From: Xanthomonas sp. SI
GTDB taxonomy: Bacteria; Pseudomonadota; Gammaproteobacteria; Xanthomonadales; Xanthomonadaceae
Direction: 5' to 3'
Length of the DNA: 64,000 bases
NCBI RefSeq assembly: GCF_014236855.1
Contig: NZ_CP051261.1
Span: forward strand, 3,658,001-3,722,000
The notes under the pieces are model-generated. The model did no database searches. It was given only the letters and a program-made list of their open reading frames with translations, and was not told where the DNA came from. The translations under genes were made by a program, and so were the position numbers. This document shows, in pieces, positions 17,405 through 29,326 of the stretch (positions are counted from its first letter, which is position 1; every line of letters begins with the position of its first letter).

Positions 17405-20400
17405 TTATTGCCCAACGGCCGTGACGTCGGCCGACCACGCAGAGCACCCGTTGTTGTTGCAGGCGCAGACCTTGAACTTCGCCGACAGGTTCGGCGCGCC
17501 GCTCACGGTACTGGCCGTCATCCGGTTGGGGCCGTTGTAGACGATCGGACCATTGAGCATGTAGCTGGTCGCACCCGTCGAGGCGCCCCAACTGGCGCTG
17601 TAGCGTGTCTGGCTCGTGCTGGGCGTGGTGTAGTAGGCCTTGAGCCCTGTTGGCACCGGCGGCGGCAATGCCACCACCACCGTTCCTGTACCGGACGTGC
17701 CACTGCACCCCGAGCCGTTGCATGCACGGACGCGGTAGATGTAGCTGCCATCACCCTTGCCGGAGATTCCAGCACTGGTCCCGCCACCGTTGTAGACCTG
17801 GCTCCAACTGCTGCCGCCGTTACTGCTCTCTTCCAGCTGGTAGCTGGAGGCCGTCGCCACCGCCGACCAACTGACGGAGTAGCTGCCGGTGTTGCTGCTG
17901 CTGGGCACGGAGAGGCTGGGGGTGGACGGCGGCAACAACACGGTAGTCGTCGCGGTCGACGAATAGGAACTACATCCGGAGCCGTTGCAGGCGCGTACGC
18001 GGTAGGCATAGTTGCCGTTGCCCTTACCCGAGATCCCAGCGCTGGTCCCGCTTCCGTTGTAGACCTGACTCCAATTGCTGCCGCCGTCGCCGCTCTCGTC
18101 CAACTGGTAGCTGGAGGCGGTCGCCACACCCGACCAGCTCACGGAATAGCTGCCGTTGGTGCTGCTACTGGGCACGGAGAGGCTGGGCGTGGATGGAGGC
18201 AACAACACGGTGGTCGTCGCGGTCGCCGAATAGGCGCCGCAGCCAGAGCCGTTGCACGCGCGTACGCGGTAGGCATAGCTGCCGTTGCCTTTGCCGGAAA
18301 TTGCGGCGCTGGTCCCACCGGCGTTGTAAATCTGCGACCAACTGCTGCCGCCATTGCCGCTTTCTTCCAACTGGTAGCTCGACGCGGTGGCGACGCCGGA
18401 CCAGCTCACCGAGTAGCTACCGTTGGCACTGCTGGCGGGCGACGACAGGTTCGGTGCGGCTGATGGAGGCAACGCCACGGTCGTCGTCGCAGTCGCCGAG
18501 TAAGCGCTACACCCGCTGTTGTTGCACGCCCGCACTCGATAGGCATAGGCCCCGTTACCCTTGCCGCTGATCGCGGTATTGGTACCGCTGGCGTTGTAGA
18601 TCTGCGACCAGCTGCTGCCGCCGTTACCGCTTTCGTCCAGTTGGTAGCTGGTGGCGGACGCCACTGCAGCCCAGCTCACCGAGTAGCTGCCGGTGGCGTT
18701 GCTCGCAGGAACGGACAAGCTCGGTGCGCTTGCAGGAGGCAGCTGGACCACAGTGGTCCCCACGTTCGAGTACGCACTGCAGCCACCCGCGTTGCAGGCG
18801 CGAACACGATAAGTGTAGGTTCCGCTGCCTTTGCCACTGATCACCTTGGTGGTGTCGTTGGCGCTGTAGATCTGCGACCAGGACGTGCCACCATTGCTGC
18901 TTTCCTCCAGCGGGTAGCTGGTGCTAGCGGCAACGCTCGTCCAGGAGACGGTGTAATTGCCGGTGCTGCTGGCAGACGGCGTACTCAGCGCAGGCGCGGA
19001 CGATGGTGCTGGGGGCGGCGGCAGGACCGTGGTGGTAGTGGAAACACCGGCGACCAAGCTCCCCGCCATGTACACGTACGCCATGGCCTTGCCCTGGCGC
19101 AGGTCGTCCGCATACAGCAGTTGCCCGTCGCGGTTGTAGAAACTGCGCTTGCCGCCGGTGGTGTAATCCAGCACCCGGCGCCCCGCTCCGTCGTATGCGT
19201 AGCTGGCCTTGCCGGCAACGCTGCGCAACCGGTTGCCATAGTCGAACTGGTACAACTCGCCATTCTTGTTGGACAGGTTGCCCTGTACGTCGTAGGCCAG
19301 GCCGATGACGGTCGACCCTCCCGCGCCCTGGGTGACATTGCTCAGGCGATTGTTCGCATCGTAAACGTAGCTCTGGTCGCGTCCGTGCACTCGGACGCTG
19401 GCCAGATTGTCGAGCACGTCGTAGGAATAGCGCGCGACATTGTCGCCACCGAACATCACCGACTCCGCAGTGATCAAGCGGTCCAGGCCGTCGTAGGTCA
19501 TGGTGCGGGTCTGTCGCGTCGTCGCATAGTCGGTGACCGAAGCGACATTGGCATTCGCGTCGTAGGCATAGGCCATGTCCAACGGGCCGCCGCCGCCGAC
19601 ATCGCTGCTGCGCGCAGGCAGCTGCCGCGCGTTCTGCGCCATCGTGTGAGCGATGCCGTTGCCGTAAGTGAATTGCTTGACCGCGCCGTTGGGGTAGTAA
19701 CTGATGCCCGTGGCGTATGTGCCTGCCTGGGTAGGTTGGCCCAAGGCATTGGGCGCGTAATCCACGCTCAGGCCGGGCGATGTCTGCACGGCCAGATGGC
19801 CATTGGCGTTGTAGCCGTAGCCGGCGGACCAATCGACGTCGCCCCATTGCAGCCGCTCGCTGCTCGGCAGGCGCCGCTTGTTGTAACCATAGGTGGTGGT
19901 GACTGCATTGCCCGAGGCGTCGTTGGCGACCATCGAGGCGACCAGGCCGTCCGGCAGATAGGTATAGGTGGTATCGCCGTTGCCGTCGGGGAAGGTGAGC
20001 GTCTTGACCCGGTTGCGCGCGTCGTAGGTGCGGGCGGCTTTGCGGGCGGCGATCGGCGCTGCCGTGCCGCTGGCATCGCAGGCAGTCGAAGCGTCCAGAC
20101 CGGCCGCCGACCAAGCAAGGTTGCCGGCGCCATCGTAGGCGGACAGGGTCGCGCCGGTTTCAGGCTCGACGCTGCGGCACAGTTGCTGGTAGCCGTCGTA
20201 GGCGAAGCCACGCGTCACCGCGATACTGCCGTCCGCATTGCGGCGTGTCAGCGACAACGGCTTGCCATACGCGTCGCGCGCGATGTCCATGTAGGCGCCT
20301 TCGGGAAGGCTCAAGCTCACGGGCCAGTCCGAGCTCGGCTGGTCGAAGGCCATGTAACCGGTGATGGTGCTCTGGTTCCTGGGATTGGTGGTCTGGGTCA

Positions 20401-22951
20401 GGAAACCGGACAGGTATTGGGTGGTGGTCGTCAGCAGACCCAGCTCGCTGTCCTGGGAAACCGATGTGGTCCGGCCCAGAGCGTCGTACTCGGTCCAGGT
20501 ACCCGTGCCCAGTTGGTCGGAGGCACCCGGATAGGAGGCGAACAGCACACGTCCAGCGTGATCGTACTGATAGCGATTGAAGCGTTGCGTGGCGGAGACG
20601 TTGGCCGTGTCCTGCTCCTGGACCAGCAAAGGACGCCACAGTCCATCGAAGTAGGTGATCTTCCTGCTGTTCCCAGTCGCGATTGTTTGCCGCCAGTGCC
20701 CGGAGCCGATGCCGAACTCGGCCGCATCGACGCGTTCGAACGACAGCGTGGTCGGCGCCCAAGCCACTGTATCGCCCGTGGGATAGGCGATGCCGCTGAT
20801 GCGCCCCATCGCGTCGTACGTATAGGACGTCGTATAGCCATTCTCGTCGGTCACCGAGTCGATCAAGCCGCGATTGCTGACCACGGCCGAGTCGCTGGTT
20901 CCGTCCGCGTAGGCGATGTTCTGCGGCAGGCCGAGCTTCCATCCGCCCAGCGTGGTGGTATTGCTGTTGCCATCGGTCACCGACGCAACCGTGCCATCGG
21001 CGTTGTAGCCGATGGACTGGATCAGCTTCCCGAAGCGGCTGATCTGCGTGGCCAAGGCGGTCGCAGCGTCGTAGCTGGTGCTCGACATGACCTCTGTCGC
21101 ACCCGGCGCCGTCTTGGTCACCGAGGCCACCTGTCCAAGCACCCACTTGCCTAGATTGTCGCTGTAGGCGGTGGCCTCGGTCCGGGAATTGCCTAGCGTA
21201 CTGGAACGGGTGACGCTAGTCGGACGCGCAAACACGTCGTAGGCATTCACCAGCGACTGGAAAGACACGCCCTGCTGCGTAATCGTGGTGCGCTTCAGCG
21301 GACGCAGCCCAGATGTCGAGATGTCGTCGTTGTTGCCCATATTGTCGGAGCCGACAAGATTCGGGAACGGCATGGCAGCGACATCCGCGGTGGCGACATA
21401 CTCGTTTTCGCTCGTGCTCAGGATCGTCACGACATCGCCCGAGCTGCTACTGGTCACGGTCCCGGTCTCCGCCCCAAGATCCACGCCTTCGTTGAGCTGG
21501 TACCACGCGCCGAACTTGTAGCGTTTGAAGTCGTTTTCCGGACCGCGCACCTCGGTCTGCATCGACTTGCTGCAGGTCAGTTCGGGATTGGGAAGATCCG
21601 TGCGGGCGCAGGTTTCCTCGAACGCCAACGCCCGTGCACCGATGCCATAGGTATAGGTCCACTGCATCGACGGCAGGCCGGGCCCGGCGATGGACTTGCT
21701 GACCAAGGTCAGTGCATCCGAGAAGTTCGGGATGGTCAGATATTGATAAGTTGTACTAGCTCCTGCTGCATCCATGAAACTATTGCACTGCTTGGGAATG
21801 TTGTGGCGGAAGTGCCGCTTCACCGAGAACGCGTAGGTTGCGGTCGCATTACTCGGCAAGGTCACCGCATAGGTGAAATCTCCGGACGAAGGTTCCGGAA
21901 GCGGACACCGAGGAGTGCCTGTGTACAGGGGCAACGAAGGGCTAGGAAGGATCTCCATGTTGCCGGTCTGGTCATAGCGCGACTGCGCGTTGTCCGGCTG
22001 GGTGACGGTCAGCGACTTGTCGCCGTAGGCATATGTCCAGGTTCCCACGCTGGATTCGACCGAGGTGATATTGCCGCCGGAGGTGCCGGTCACGCTGATG
22101 TAGCGGCCGTCACTGGCGTCGATCCGCGACAATTGGTCGCCGTTGTAGGTGTAGGTCACCCAGTTGCCGAAACGGTCCTCGATGCGCGTCGCCAGGAAGA
22201 AGACCGCCAGGCGGTTCATCGACGCGCTGGCGGAATAGTTGCCCATGCGCTTGGAGATGCTTGGGTGCGCCTTGCTGACCACCCAATCGAAATAATACTT
22301 GTCGCCCTCCGGCGACAACGCCACAAACCCTTCGCCCGGATATCCGTTCTTGGTGCTGGCCAGACAGGAGATGCGCCAGAAGTTCTTGGTGATCCATGGA
22401 TAGCTGGTGCCGTTGCTTGGCGCCGGCAGCTGACTGGCGGGCTCGTCCAGCATCGCCTGGTCGCCAGAGCCAGGAATGTGCATCCAGTTTCCCGACCAGT
22501 AGTCCGAGGCGGTCAAGGTGTAGTTCGGCGGCTGGGCAGGCTGGCTGCAGCGGCTGTTCGGGCTGGATCCGTACACCTGCCAACCATTCGTACTGAAGAC
22601 ACCTTTGAGATAGGGCACATCGAGCGATCCACCGACGCCGAACCCGCCCAATTTCCCGCTGCGTCCCGCGCCCTCGTCCTCGACGACATGCGACCGTTGC
22701 AGCCGGACGGGAAGCTTGCTGTTGCCGGGAATGTCGATGTCGGTCCAGTTGAACTCCACCGCACCATTCTTCAGGCTCACCTGCTCGCCGAAGGAATCGA
22801 CGCTCAGCCGCCCGATATCCTGCGATTGTTTGATGCGCTCGATGTATTTCTGATCGAACCTCAACTCCTGCGCATCGGCAAGCGTTGCGAACGCCATCGC
22901 CAGCAGGGCCACACCTGCGCGCAGACGAAGAAACGTAGCGGACGTATCCAT
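17405..22951 (-). CDS. large Rhs/YD-repeat protein with C-terminal FN3-like repeats
   Basis: This 1848-aa exported protein has a signal peptide (about residues 1-27, ending TLADAQ). A unique N-terminal region follows, then many YD/Rhs repeats up to about residue 1310 (for example SVTDENGYTTSYTYDAMGRI, VSQDSE, YDVLDNLASVRVHG, YAYDGAGRRVLDYTTGGK), which should form the beta-barrel shell. Just after AYVYMAGSLVAGVS the protein does not continue into the usual Rhs core. It has six fibronectin-III-like repeats of about 88 residues (core SYSVSW, SYQLEES, YRVRACNGSGCS) to the C-terminus, the last divergent. The missing core is encoded by the next gene. No PAAR, VgrG or DUF4150 domain is seen, so export is probably Sec-dependent, not type VI. 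Confidence 0.92.
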   Translation of the reverse strand: MDTSATFLRLRAGVALLAMAFATLADAQELRFDQKYIERIKQSQDIGRLSVDSFGEQVSLKNGAVEFNWTDIDIPGNSKLPVRLQRSHVVEDEGAGRSGKLGGFGVGGSLDVPYLKGVFSTNGWQVYGSSPNSRCSQPAQPPNYTLTASDYWSGNWMHIPGSGDQAMLDEPASQLPAPSNGTSYPWITKNFWRISCLASTKNGYPGEGFVALSPEGDKYYFDWVVSKAHPSISKRMGNYSASASMNRLAVFFLATRIEDRFGNWVTYTYNGDQLSRIDASDGRYISVTGTSGGNITSVESSVGTWTYAYGDKSLTVTQPDNAQSRYDQTGNMEILPSPSLPLYTGTPRCPLPEPSSGDFTYAVTLPSNATATYAFSVKRHFRHNIPKQCNSFMDAAGASTTYQYLTIPNFSDALTLVSKSIAGPGLPSMQWTYTYGIGARALAFEETCARTDLPNPELTCSKSMQTEVRGPENDFKRYKFGAWYQLNEGVDLGAETGTVTSSSSGDVVTILSTSENEYVATADVAAMPFPNLVGSDNMGNNDDISTSGLRPLKRTTITQQGVSFQSLVNAYDVFARPTSVTRSSTLGNSRTEATAYSDNLGKWVLGQVASVTKTAPGATEVMSSTSYDAATALATQISRFGKLIQSIGYNADGTVASVTDGNSNTTTLGGWKLGLPQNIAYADGTSDSAVVSNRGLIDSVTDENGYTTSYTYDAMGRISGIAYPTGDTVAWAPTTLSFERVDAAEFGIGSGHWRQTIATGNSRKITYFDGLWRPLLVQEQDTANVSATQRFNRYQYDHAGRVLFASYPGASDQLGTGTWTEYDALGRTTSVSQDSELGLLTTTTQYLSGFLTQTTNPRNQSTITGYMAFDQPSSDWPVSLSLPEGAYMDIARDAYGKPLSLTRRNADGSIAVTRGFAYDGYQQLCRSVEPETGATLSAYDGAGNLAWSAAGLDASTACDASGTAAPIAARKAARTYDARNRVKTLTFPDGNGDTTYTYLPDGLVASMVANDASGNAVTTTYGYNKRRLPSSERLQWGDVDWSAGYGYNANGHLAVQTSPGLSVDYAPNALGQPTQAGTYATGISYYPNGAVKQFTYGNGIAHTMAQNARQLPARSSDVGGGGPLDMAYAYDANANVASVTDYATTRQTRTMTYDGLDRLITAESVMFGGDNVARYSYDVLDNLASVRVHGRDQSYVYDANNRLSNVTQGAGGSTVIGLAYDVQGNLSNKNGELYQFDYGNRLRSVAGKASYAYDGAGRRVLDYTTGGKRSFYNRDGQLLYADDLRQGKAMAYVYMAGSLVAGVSTTTTVLPPPPAPSSAPALSTPSASSTGNYTVSWTSVAASTSYPLEESSNGGTSWSQIYSANDTTKVISGKGSGTYTYRVRACNAGGCSAYSNVGTTVVQLPPASAPSLSVPASNATGSYSVSWAAVASATSYQLDESGNGGSSWSQIYNASGTNTAISGKGNGAYAYRVRACNNSGCSAYSATATTTVALPPSAAPNLSSPASSANGSYSVSWSGVATASSYQLEESGNGGSSWSQIYNAGGTSAAISGKGNGSYAYRVRACNGSGCGAYSATATTTVLLPPSTPSLSVPSSSTNGSYSVSWSGVATASSYQLDESGDGGSNWSQVYNGSGTSAGISGKGNGNYAYRVRACNGSGCSSYSSTATTTVLLPPSTPSLSVPSSSNTGSYSVSWSAVATASSYQLEESSNGGSSWSQVYNGGGTSAGISGKGDGSYIYRVRACNGSGCSGTSGTGTVVVALPPPVPTGLKAYYTTPSTSQTRYSASWGASTGATSYMLNGPIVYNGPNRMTASTVSGAPNLSAKFKVCACNNNGCSAWSADVTAVGQ
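17650..19020 (-). repeat. tandem FN3-like coding repeats
   Basis: Five well-conserved units of about 265 bases, each encoding an FN3-like module with paired cysteines (RVRACNGSGCS), lie in tandem before a sixth divergent unit (17405-17650). The repeated bases CCAGCTGGTAGCTGGAGGC-like recur near 17840, 18105, 18370, 18640 and 18905. The middle units are most alike, pointing to recent duplication or gene conversion. Confidence 0.85.
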
Positions 22952-23443
22952 GTGTGTTCTCGAGATCGATCAACGACCAATAGATGGCCATGCCTCGCCC
23001 GCGGTATGGAGTGCATCCATCTACCGCAGGAGTGACTGGATTCAATGCATAAGTTTGCAGCGCCGATCGATAGATCGAACGCAGCGACAATCTGCGACGA
23101 TTTACGTCGCTGGTATCCGTTGATATGAAACAGCGCCCACCGTTGCGGCAAGCACGACAGCACTCGAATGACGATCCATGTTTCCCCTGATTTCGACACT
23201 TTGCACGGATGCGCTTCAGTTCAAGGCGCACCTGAGTACAAGCCCATCGCAAACGGCACAGCCACCAATGCAGCAGCATTGCGCCGCCAATCACCCGCAT
23301 CACAACTGTGATAGAGCGCACTTGAGCCTGTCAAGAGGAATTTTTGACGCCTGCTCGTCAGCGGCTACGCAATGTGTGTAACGAATGGACAGGCCAGGAA
23401 ATTTCCTAAAGACGGCGTGGACGCATCGGCAGCAGCCAACGAC
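22952..23443. other. gene-free interval upstream of the Rhs operon
   Basis: No coding sequence was recognised. The interval is AT-richer than its neighbours and should hold the Rhs promoter and a long 5' leader on the minus strand. Confidence 0.5.
23308..23334 (-). promoter_or_regulatory. possible sigma70 promoter of the Rhs operon
   Basis: On the minus strand TTGACA (23334-23329) is followed after 15 bases by TATCAC (23313-23308). The -35 is a perfect match but the spacer is short and the -10 is weak. It would give a leader of about 350 bases before the large Rhs gene. Confidence 0.3.
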
Positions 23444-23974
23444 TCAATCGTCAGCCAGCCGCGCCCAACGCTCATGGTCGCGCCACACCCCGCCGATGCG
23501 CAGGTAGCGCGGCGAGTAGCCTTCGTGGCGGAAACCTGCACGTTTGACCAGCGCCAGCGAGCGCGAGTTATCCGGCTGGATATTGGCCTCCACGCGATGC
23601 AGGCCCAGTTCGGAAAACGCGTAAGCCACGCACAGCCGCAACGCATGCGTCATCAGCCCACGGCCTTCGCAGCCGGCCATCGCGTGGTAACCCAGATAGG
23701 CGCTCTGGAAACAGCCGCCGACCACCTGGCTGAAGGTGAACAGGCCGGCGACCTCGCCGCTGTCGCGCGCGCGCGCCAGCAGCGCGACGTTGCTGCCATC
23801 CAGGGTCTGCGCGTACCAGGCGTTGAAGCCGGGCACGTCGGTGAACGGATACGTCCACGGATGATGCAGGGCGGTGCTGGCGCGGTGCGCCTGGATCAGC
23901 GCCAGGCCGTCGCGGCGCCGTACCCGCGCCAGCGACACGGCGGCGTCCGCGGCCTGGCTGGCGCTCTGGCCCAT
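23444..23974 (-). CDS. RimJ/RimL-type GNAT acetyltransferase
   Basis: This 176-aa protein is a GNAT of the RimJ/RimL group, which acetylate ribosomal-protein N-termini or other amines using acetyl-CoA. Typical features are the YLGYHAMAGCEGRGLMTHAL segment (acetyl-CoA loop CEGRGLM, about residues 95-110), LGLHRVEANIQPDNSRSLAL and AGFRHEGYSPRYLRIGGVW towards the C-terminus. The ATG at 23974 lies 4 bases from the end of the upstream gene, so the pair is probably cotranscribed. The substrate cannot be deduced. Confidence 0.88.
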   Translation of the reverse strand: MGQSASQAADAAVSLARVRRRDGLALIQAHRASTALHHPWTYPFTDVPGFNAWYAQTLDGSNVALLARARDSGEVAGLFTFSQVVGGCFQSAYLGYHAMAGCEGRGLMTHALRLCVAYAFSELGLHRVEANIQPDNSRSLALVKRAGFRHEGYSPRYLRIGGVWRDHERWARLADD

Positions 23975-23978
23975 GCCT

Positions 23979-24392
23979 TCAGCCCGGCAACGCCGCGCCG
24001 GCGCCGCGCTGCATGACCTGCGCGTGGCGGTCCTTGAACTCGTCGAAGCTCAGCCCCTGCGCCTGCGCATCGGCGTGCGCGGCGTCCTTCAGCGCATCCG
24101 AATACACCAGCCGCACCGGCGTGCCGGCGCGCTCGTGCAGCTCCGCGGCCTGCATGATCAGCGACAGCACCTGCGCCGCGCTCTCGCTCTGCCCGGCGAT
24201 GCGCCCGTCCATGCCCAGCACCCATTCGCCGTCGCGGCGCACGATGCCGGCCAGCAGCGTGCGCTGCTGGTCGCGCAGCTCGGCATGCGGTTCGATCGCG
24301 GTGGCCGCGGCGGCGGCGGCCTCGCTGCGGTGGCGCAGGCGCTCGGCAAGCTTCTTGCGCACGTCGCGGCGCTGCTTGGACTGGATGGACAT
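23979..24392 (-). CDS. conserved hypothetical protein
   Basis: This 137-aa soluble protein is not recognised. The N-terminus is strongly basic and probably helical (KQRRDVRKKLAERLRHR), followed by an Ala-rich stretch, then a central part with LLAGIVRRDGEWVLGMDGRI and a C-terminal helix-rich region (SFDEFKDRHAQVMQRG). No signal peptide or membrane segment is present. The start at 24392 is supported by GAGGAAA upstream. It lies directly before the RimJ-type acetyltransferase gene. Confidence 0.65.
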   Translation of the reverse strand: MSIQSKQRRDVRKKLAERLRHRSEAAAAAATAIEPHAELRDQQRTLLAGIVRRDGEWVLGMDGRIAGQSESAAQVLSLIMQAAELHERAGTPVRLVYSDALKDAAHADAQAQGLSFDEFKDRHAQVMQRGAGAALPG

Positions 24393-24444
24393 GCGGTTTC
24401 CTCAACGATGACCCGGCGACGATAGCCCAACCGCGCCGCCGGCG

Positions 24445-25695
24445 TCACACCGGATCGGCCGGCTCCAGCTGCGGCACCTGGCTGCCGGGCCGCGGCAGGC
24501 GCTTGCCGCTGCGCCGTTCCCAGCGCCAGAAGCCCCAGCCGATCAGGAAGAACGCGCCCGAGCCCAGCGCCAGGTGCATCGGCCGGCCGCTGAGCAGCGG
24601 CGACAGCACCCCGGCCACCACGGTGTTGAGCATCAGCTGGGTGAAGGCCTGCAGCGACGAGGCCAGCCCGCGCTGGCGCGGGTACATGTCCAGCACCGCC
24701 AGTGCCAGGATCGGGAAGATCAGCGCCATGCCCAGGCCGGCCACGAAGATCGGCAGCACCGCCCACGGCAGCGCGATCTGCGGCGCGATCGCGGTATAGG
24801 CGATATTGCCGACCATCGACACGCCGCAGCAGATGAAGCCGATGCGCACCTGCCGCATCGGCCCGATGCGCCCGGCCATGCGCCCGGACAGGAACGAGCC
24901 CAGGGTCATGCCGCCGATGGTGGGAATGAACAACCAGGCGAAATCGCGCTCGGTGCGGTGCAGCAGGTCGATCATGAACACCGGCGCCGAAGCGATGTAC
25001 AGGAACACGCCGGCGAAGTTGAACGCGCCAGCGGCGGCCAGGCGCTGGAAGCGCGCATTGAACGCGATGGCGATGTAGTCGCGCAGCAGCGTGCGCGGCG
25101 CCAGCGGCGTGCGCGCCTCCAACGGATGCGTCTCCGGCATCCAGCGCAGCGTGGCGACCAGCAACAGCAGCGAGAACCCGACCAGGAACCAGAAGATCGT
25201 CGGCCAGCCGGCACCGGTGGCCAGGATCCAGCCGCCGATGATCGGCGCGATCGCCGGGGCGATGCCGAAGATCATCGACACCTGGCTCATCAGCCGCTGC
25301 GCGTCGTGGCCCTGGTACAGGTCGCGGATCACCGCACGGCCGACGATCATGCCCACCCCGGCGGAGACGCCCTGCAGCGCGCGGAACGCCAGCAGCGTGC
25401 TCAGGTCGCGCGACAGCGCGCAGCCGGCCGAGGCCAGCACGAACACCACCAGCCCGCCGACGATCACCCGCTTGCGGCCCCAGGCGTCGGACAGCGGCCC
25501 GTGCGCCAGGCCCATCAGCGCGTAGGCCAGCAGGTACACGCTGACCGTCTGCTGGATCGCCACCGGATCGACGCGCAGGCGCTGCGCCAGCTGCGGGAAC
25601 GCCGGGAAGATGGTGTCGATCGAGAACGGGCCGAACATCGCCAGCCCGGCCAGCAGCAATGCCAGGCGGCGGGTCGAGATCGTCGGGAGCGTCAT
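24445..25695 (-). CDS. Bcr/CflA family MFS drug efflux transporter
   Basis: This 416-aa protein has twelve predicted helices and the DHA1 signatures: GPLSDAWGRKRVIVGG (motif A, about residues 69-84), FRALQGVSAGVGMIVGRAVI (motif C-like) and the Bcr/CflA N-terminal FGPFSIDTIFPAFPQLA. Such transporters export drugs such as bicyclomycin or chloramphenicol, or metabolites, in exchange for protons across the inner membrane. An upstream extension exists, but the ATG at 25695 gives MTLPTISTRRLALLLAGLAM, has AGGA upstream and matches the family start. It is monocistronic in appearance. Confidence 0.92.
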   Translation of the reverse strand: MTLPTISTRRLALLLAGLAMFGPFSIDTIFPAFPQLAQRLRVDPVAIQQTVSVYLLAYALMGLAHGPLSDAWGRKRVIVGGLVVFVLASAGCALSRDLSTLLAFRALQGVSAGVGMIVGRAVIRDLYQGHDAQRLMSQVSMIFGIAPAIAPIIGGWILATGAGWPTIFWFLVGFSLLLLVATLRWMPETHPLEARTPLAPRTLLRDYIAIAFNARFQRLAAAGAFNFAGVFLYIASAPVFMIDLLHRTERDFAWLFIPTIGGMTLGSFLSGRMAGRIGPMRQVRIGFICCGVSMVGNIAYTAIAPQIALPWAVLPIFVAGLGMALIFPILALAVLDMYPRQRGLASSLQAFTQLMLNTVVAGVLSPLLSGRPMHLALGSGAFFLIGWGFWRWERRSGKRLPRPGSQVPQLEPADPV

Positions 25696-25983
25696 GCGCA
25701 GGATCCTGGAAAGCCGGCCGCACGCAGCCCGGGCGGGCGAACACGCGACGACACCGTCCAAGGGACGGAACGATGGGAAAAGGAATGCCGCCATGATAAA
25801 CCCTGGCCGATGCCGCGTTAAGCGCCGACCGCGCAGGGCATATCGATGCGACCGGGATGGCCTCCACATGAAGCCGCGGCAGCAGGCCGCTACGGTTCAG
25901 CAAGCCGGCGCGAGGGCCGGCGCAGCCATGCCCGAGCCGGCCCCGTGGGCGCCGCCAGCCACGCTATAATCGCCGGGCAGCAT

Positions 25984-26158
25984 GGTGGGAGAAGCGGGGC
26001 GACCCGCTGCCGAAGGCGCAAACGCCCGTAATCGCTCAGGCCCGATACCACCCGCACCAAGACTCTGGAGAGACCGGTCCAACCCGGCGCCGAAGGGGCA
26101 CGAAGCGCAGCGCAATACGCCGCCGCTTCCAAACTCTCAGGCAAAAGGACAGAGGGGC
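25984..26158 (+). ncRNA. tandem glycine riboswitch
   Basis: Two glycine aptamers precede gcvP. Aptamer 1 spans about 25984-26052 (GGTGGG paired with CCACCC, core GCCGAAGGCGCAAACGCCC). Aptamer 2 spans about 26062-26158 (CTCTG paired with CAGAG, core GCCGAAGGGGC and the conserved CTCTCAGGCAAAAGGACAGA). This is the classical cooperative arrangement that turns on the glycine cleavage system when glycine is abundant. The following 105 bases to the ATG would hold the expression platform. Confidence 0.93.
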
Positions 26159-26263
26159 AGTGGGAAGACATGTGGCTTCCCGTCGGTCGTGTCCGCAACT
26201 GCGGCCGACGGCGGCATCCGTGCGTCCTCCGCCCTTCGTGCCCTCCTCTGCCGGACGACCGCC

Positions 26264-29188
<2,925 letters not shown>

Positions 29189-29215
29189 CGCTCCGCGATC
29201 GCAGACGCACGCCAG

Positions 29216-29249
29216 AACCAGCCGCGGATTCCGCGGCTGGTTTTCTTTT
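29216..29249 (+). terminator. rho-independent terminator of gcvP
   Basis: AACCAGCCGCGG (29216-29227) and CCGCGGCTGGTT (29231-29242) form a 12-bp stem with an ATT loop, followed by TTCTTTT. It lies 28 bases after the gcvP stop. Confidence 0.9.
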
Positions 29250-29326
29250 GCCGCACGCTGCGCAAATTCGTTCGAGTGCGCCGCGTCCGGCGCACGCCTA
29301 GACCACTCGAGACGCTGCGCTCAGTT

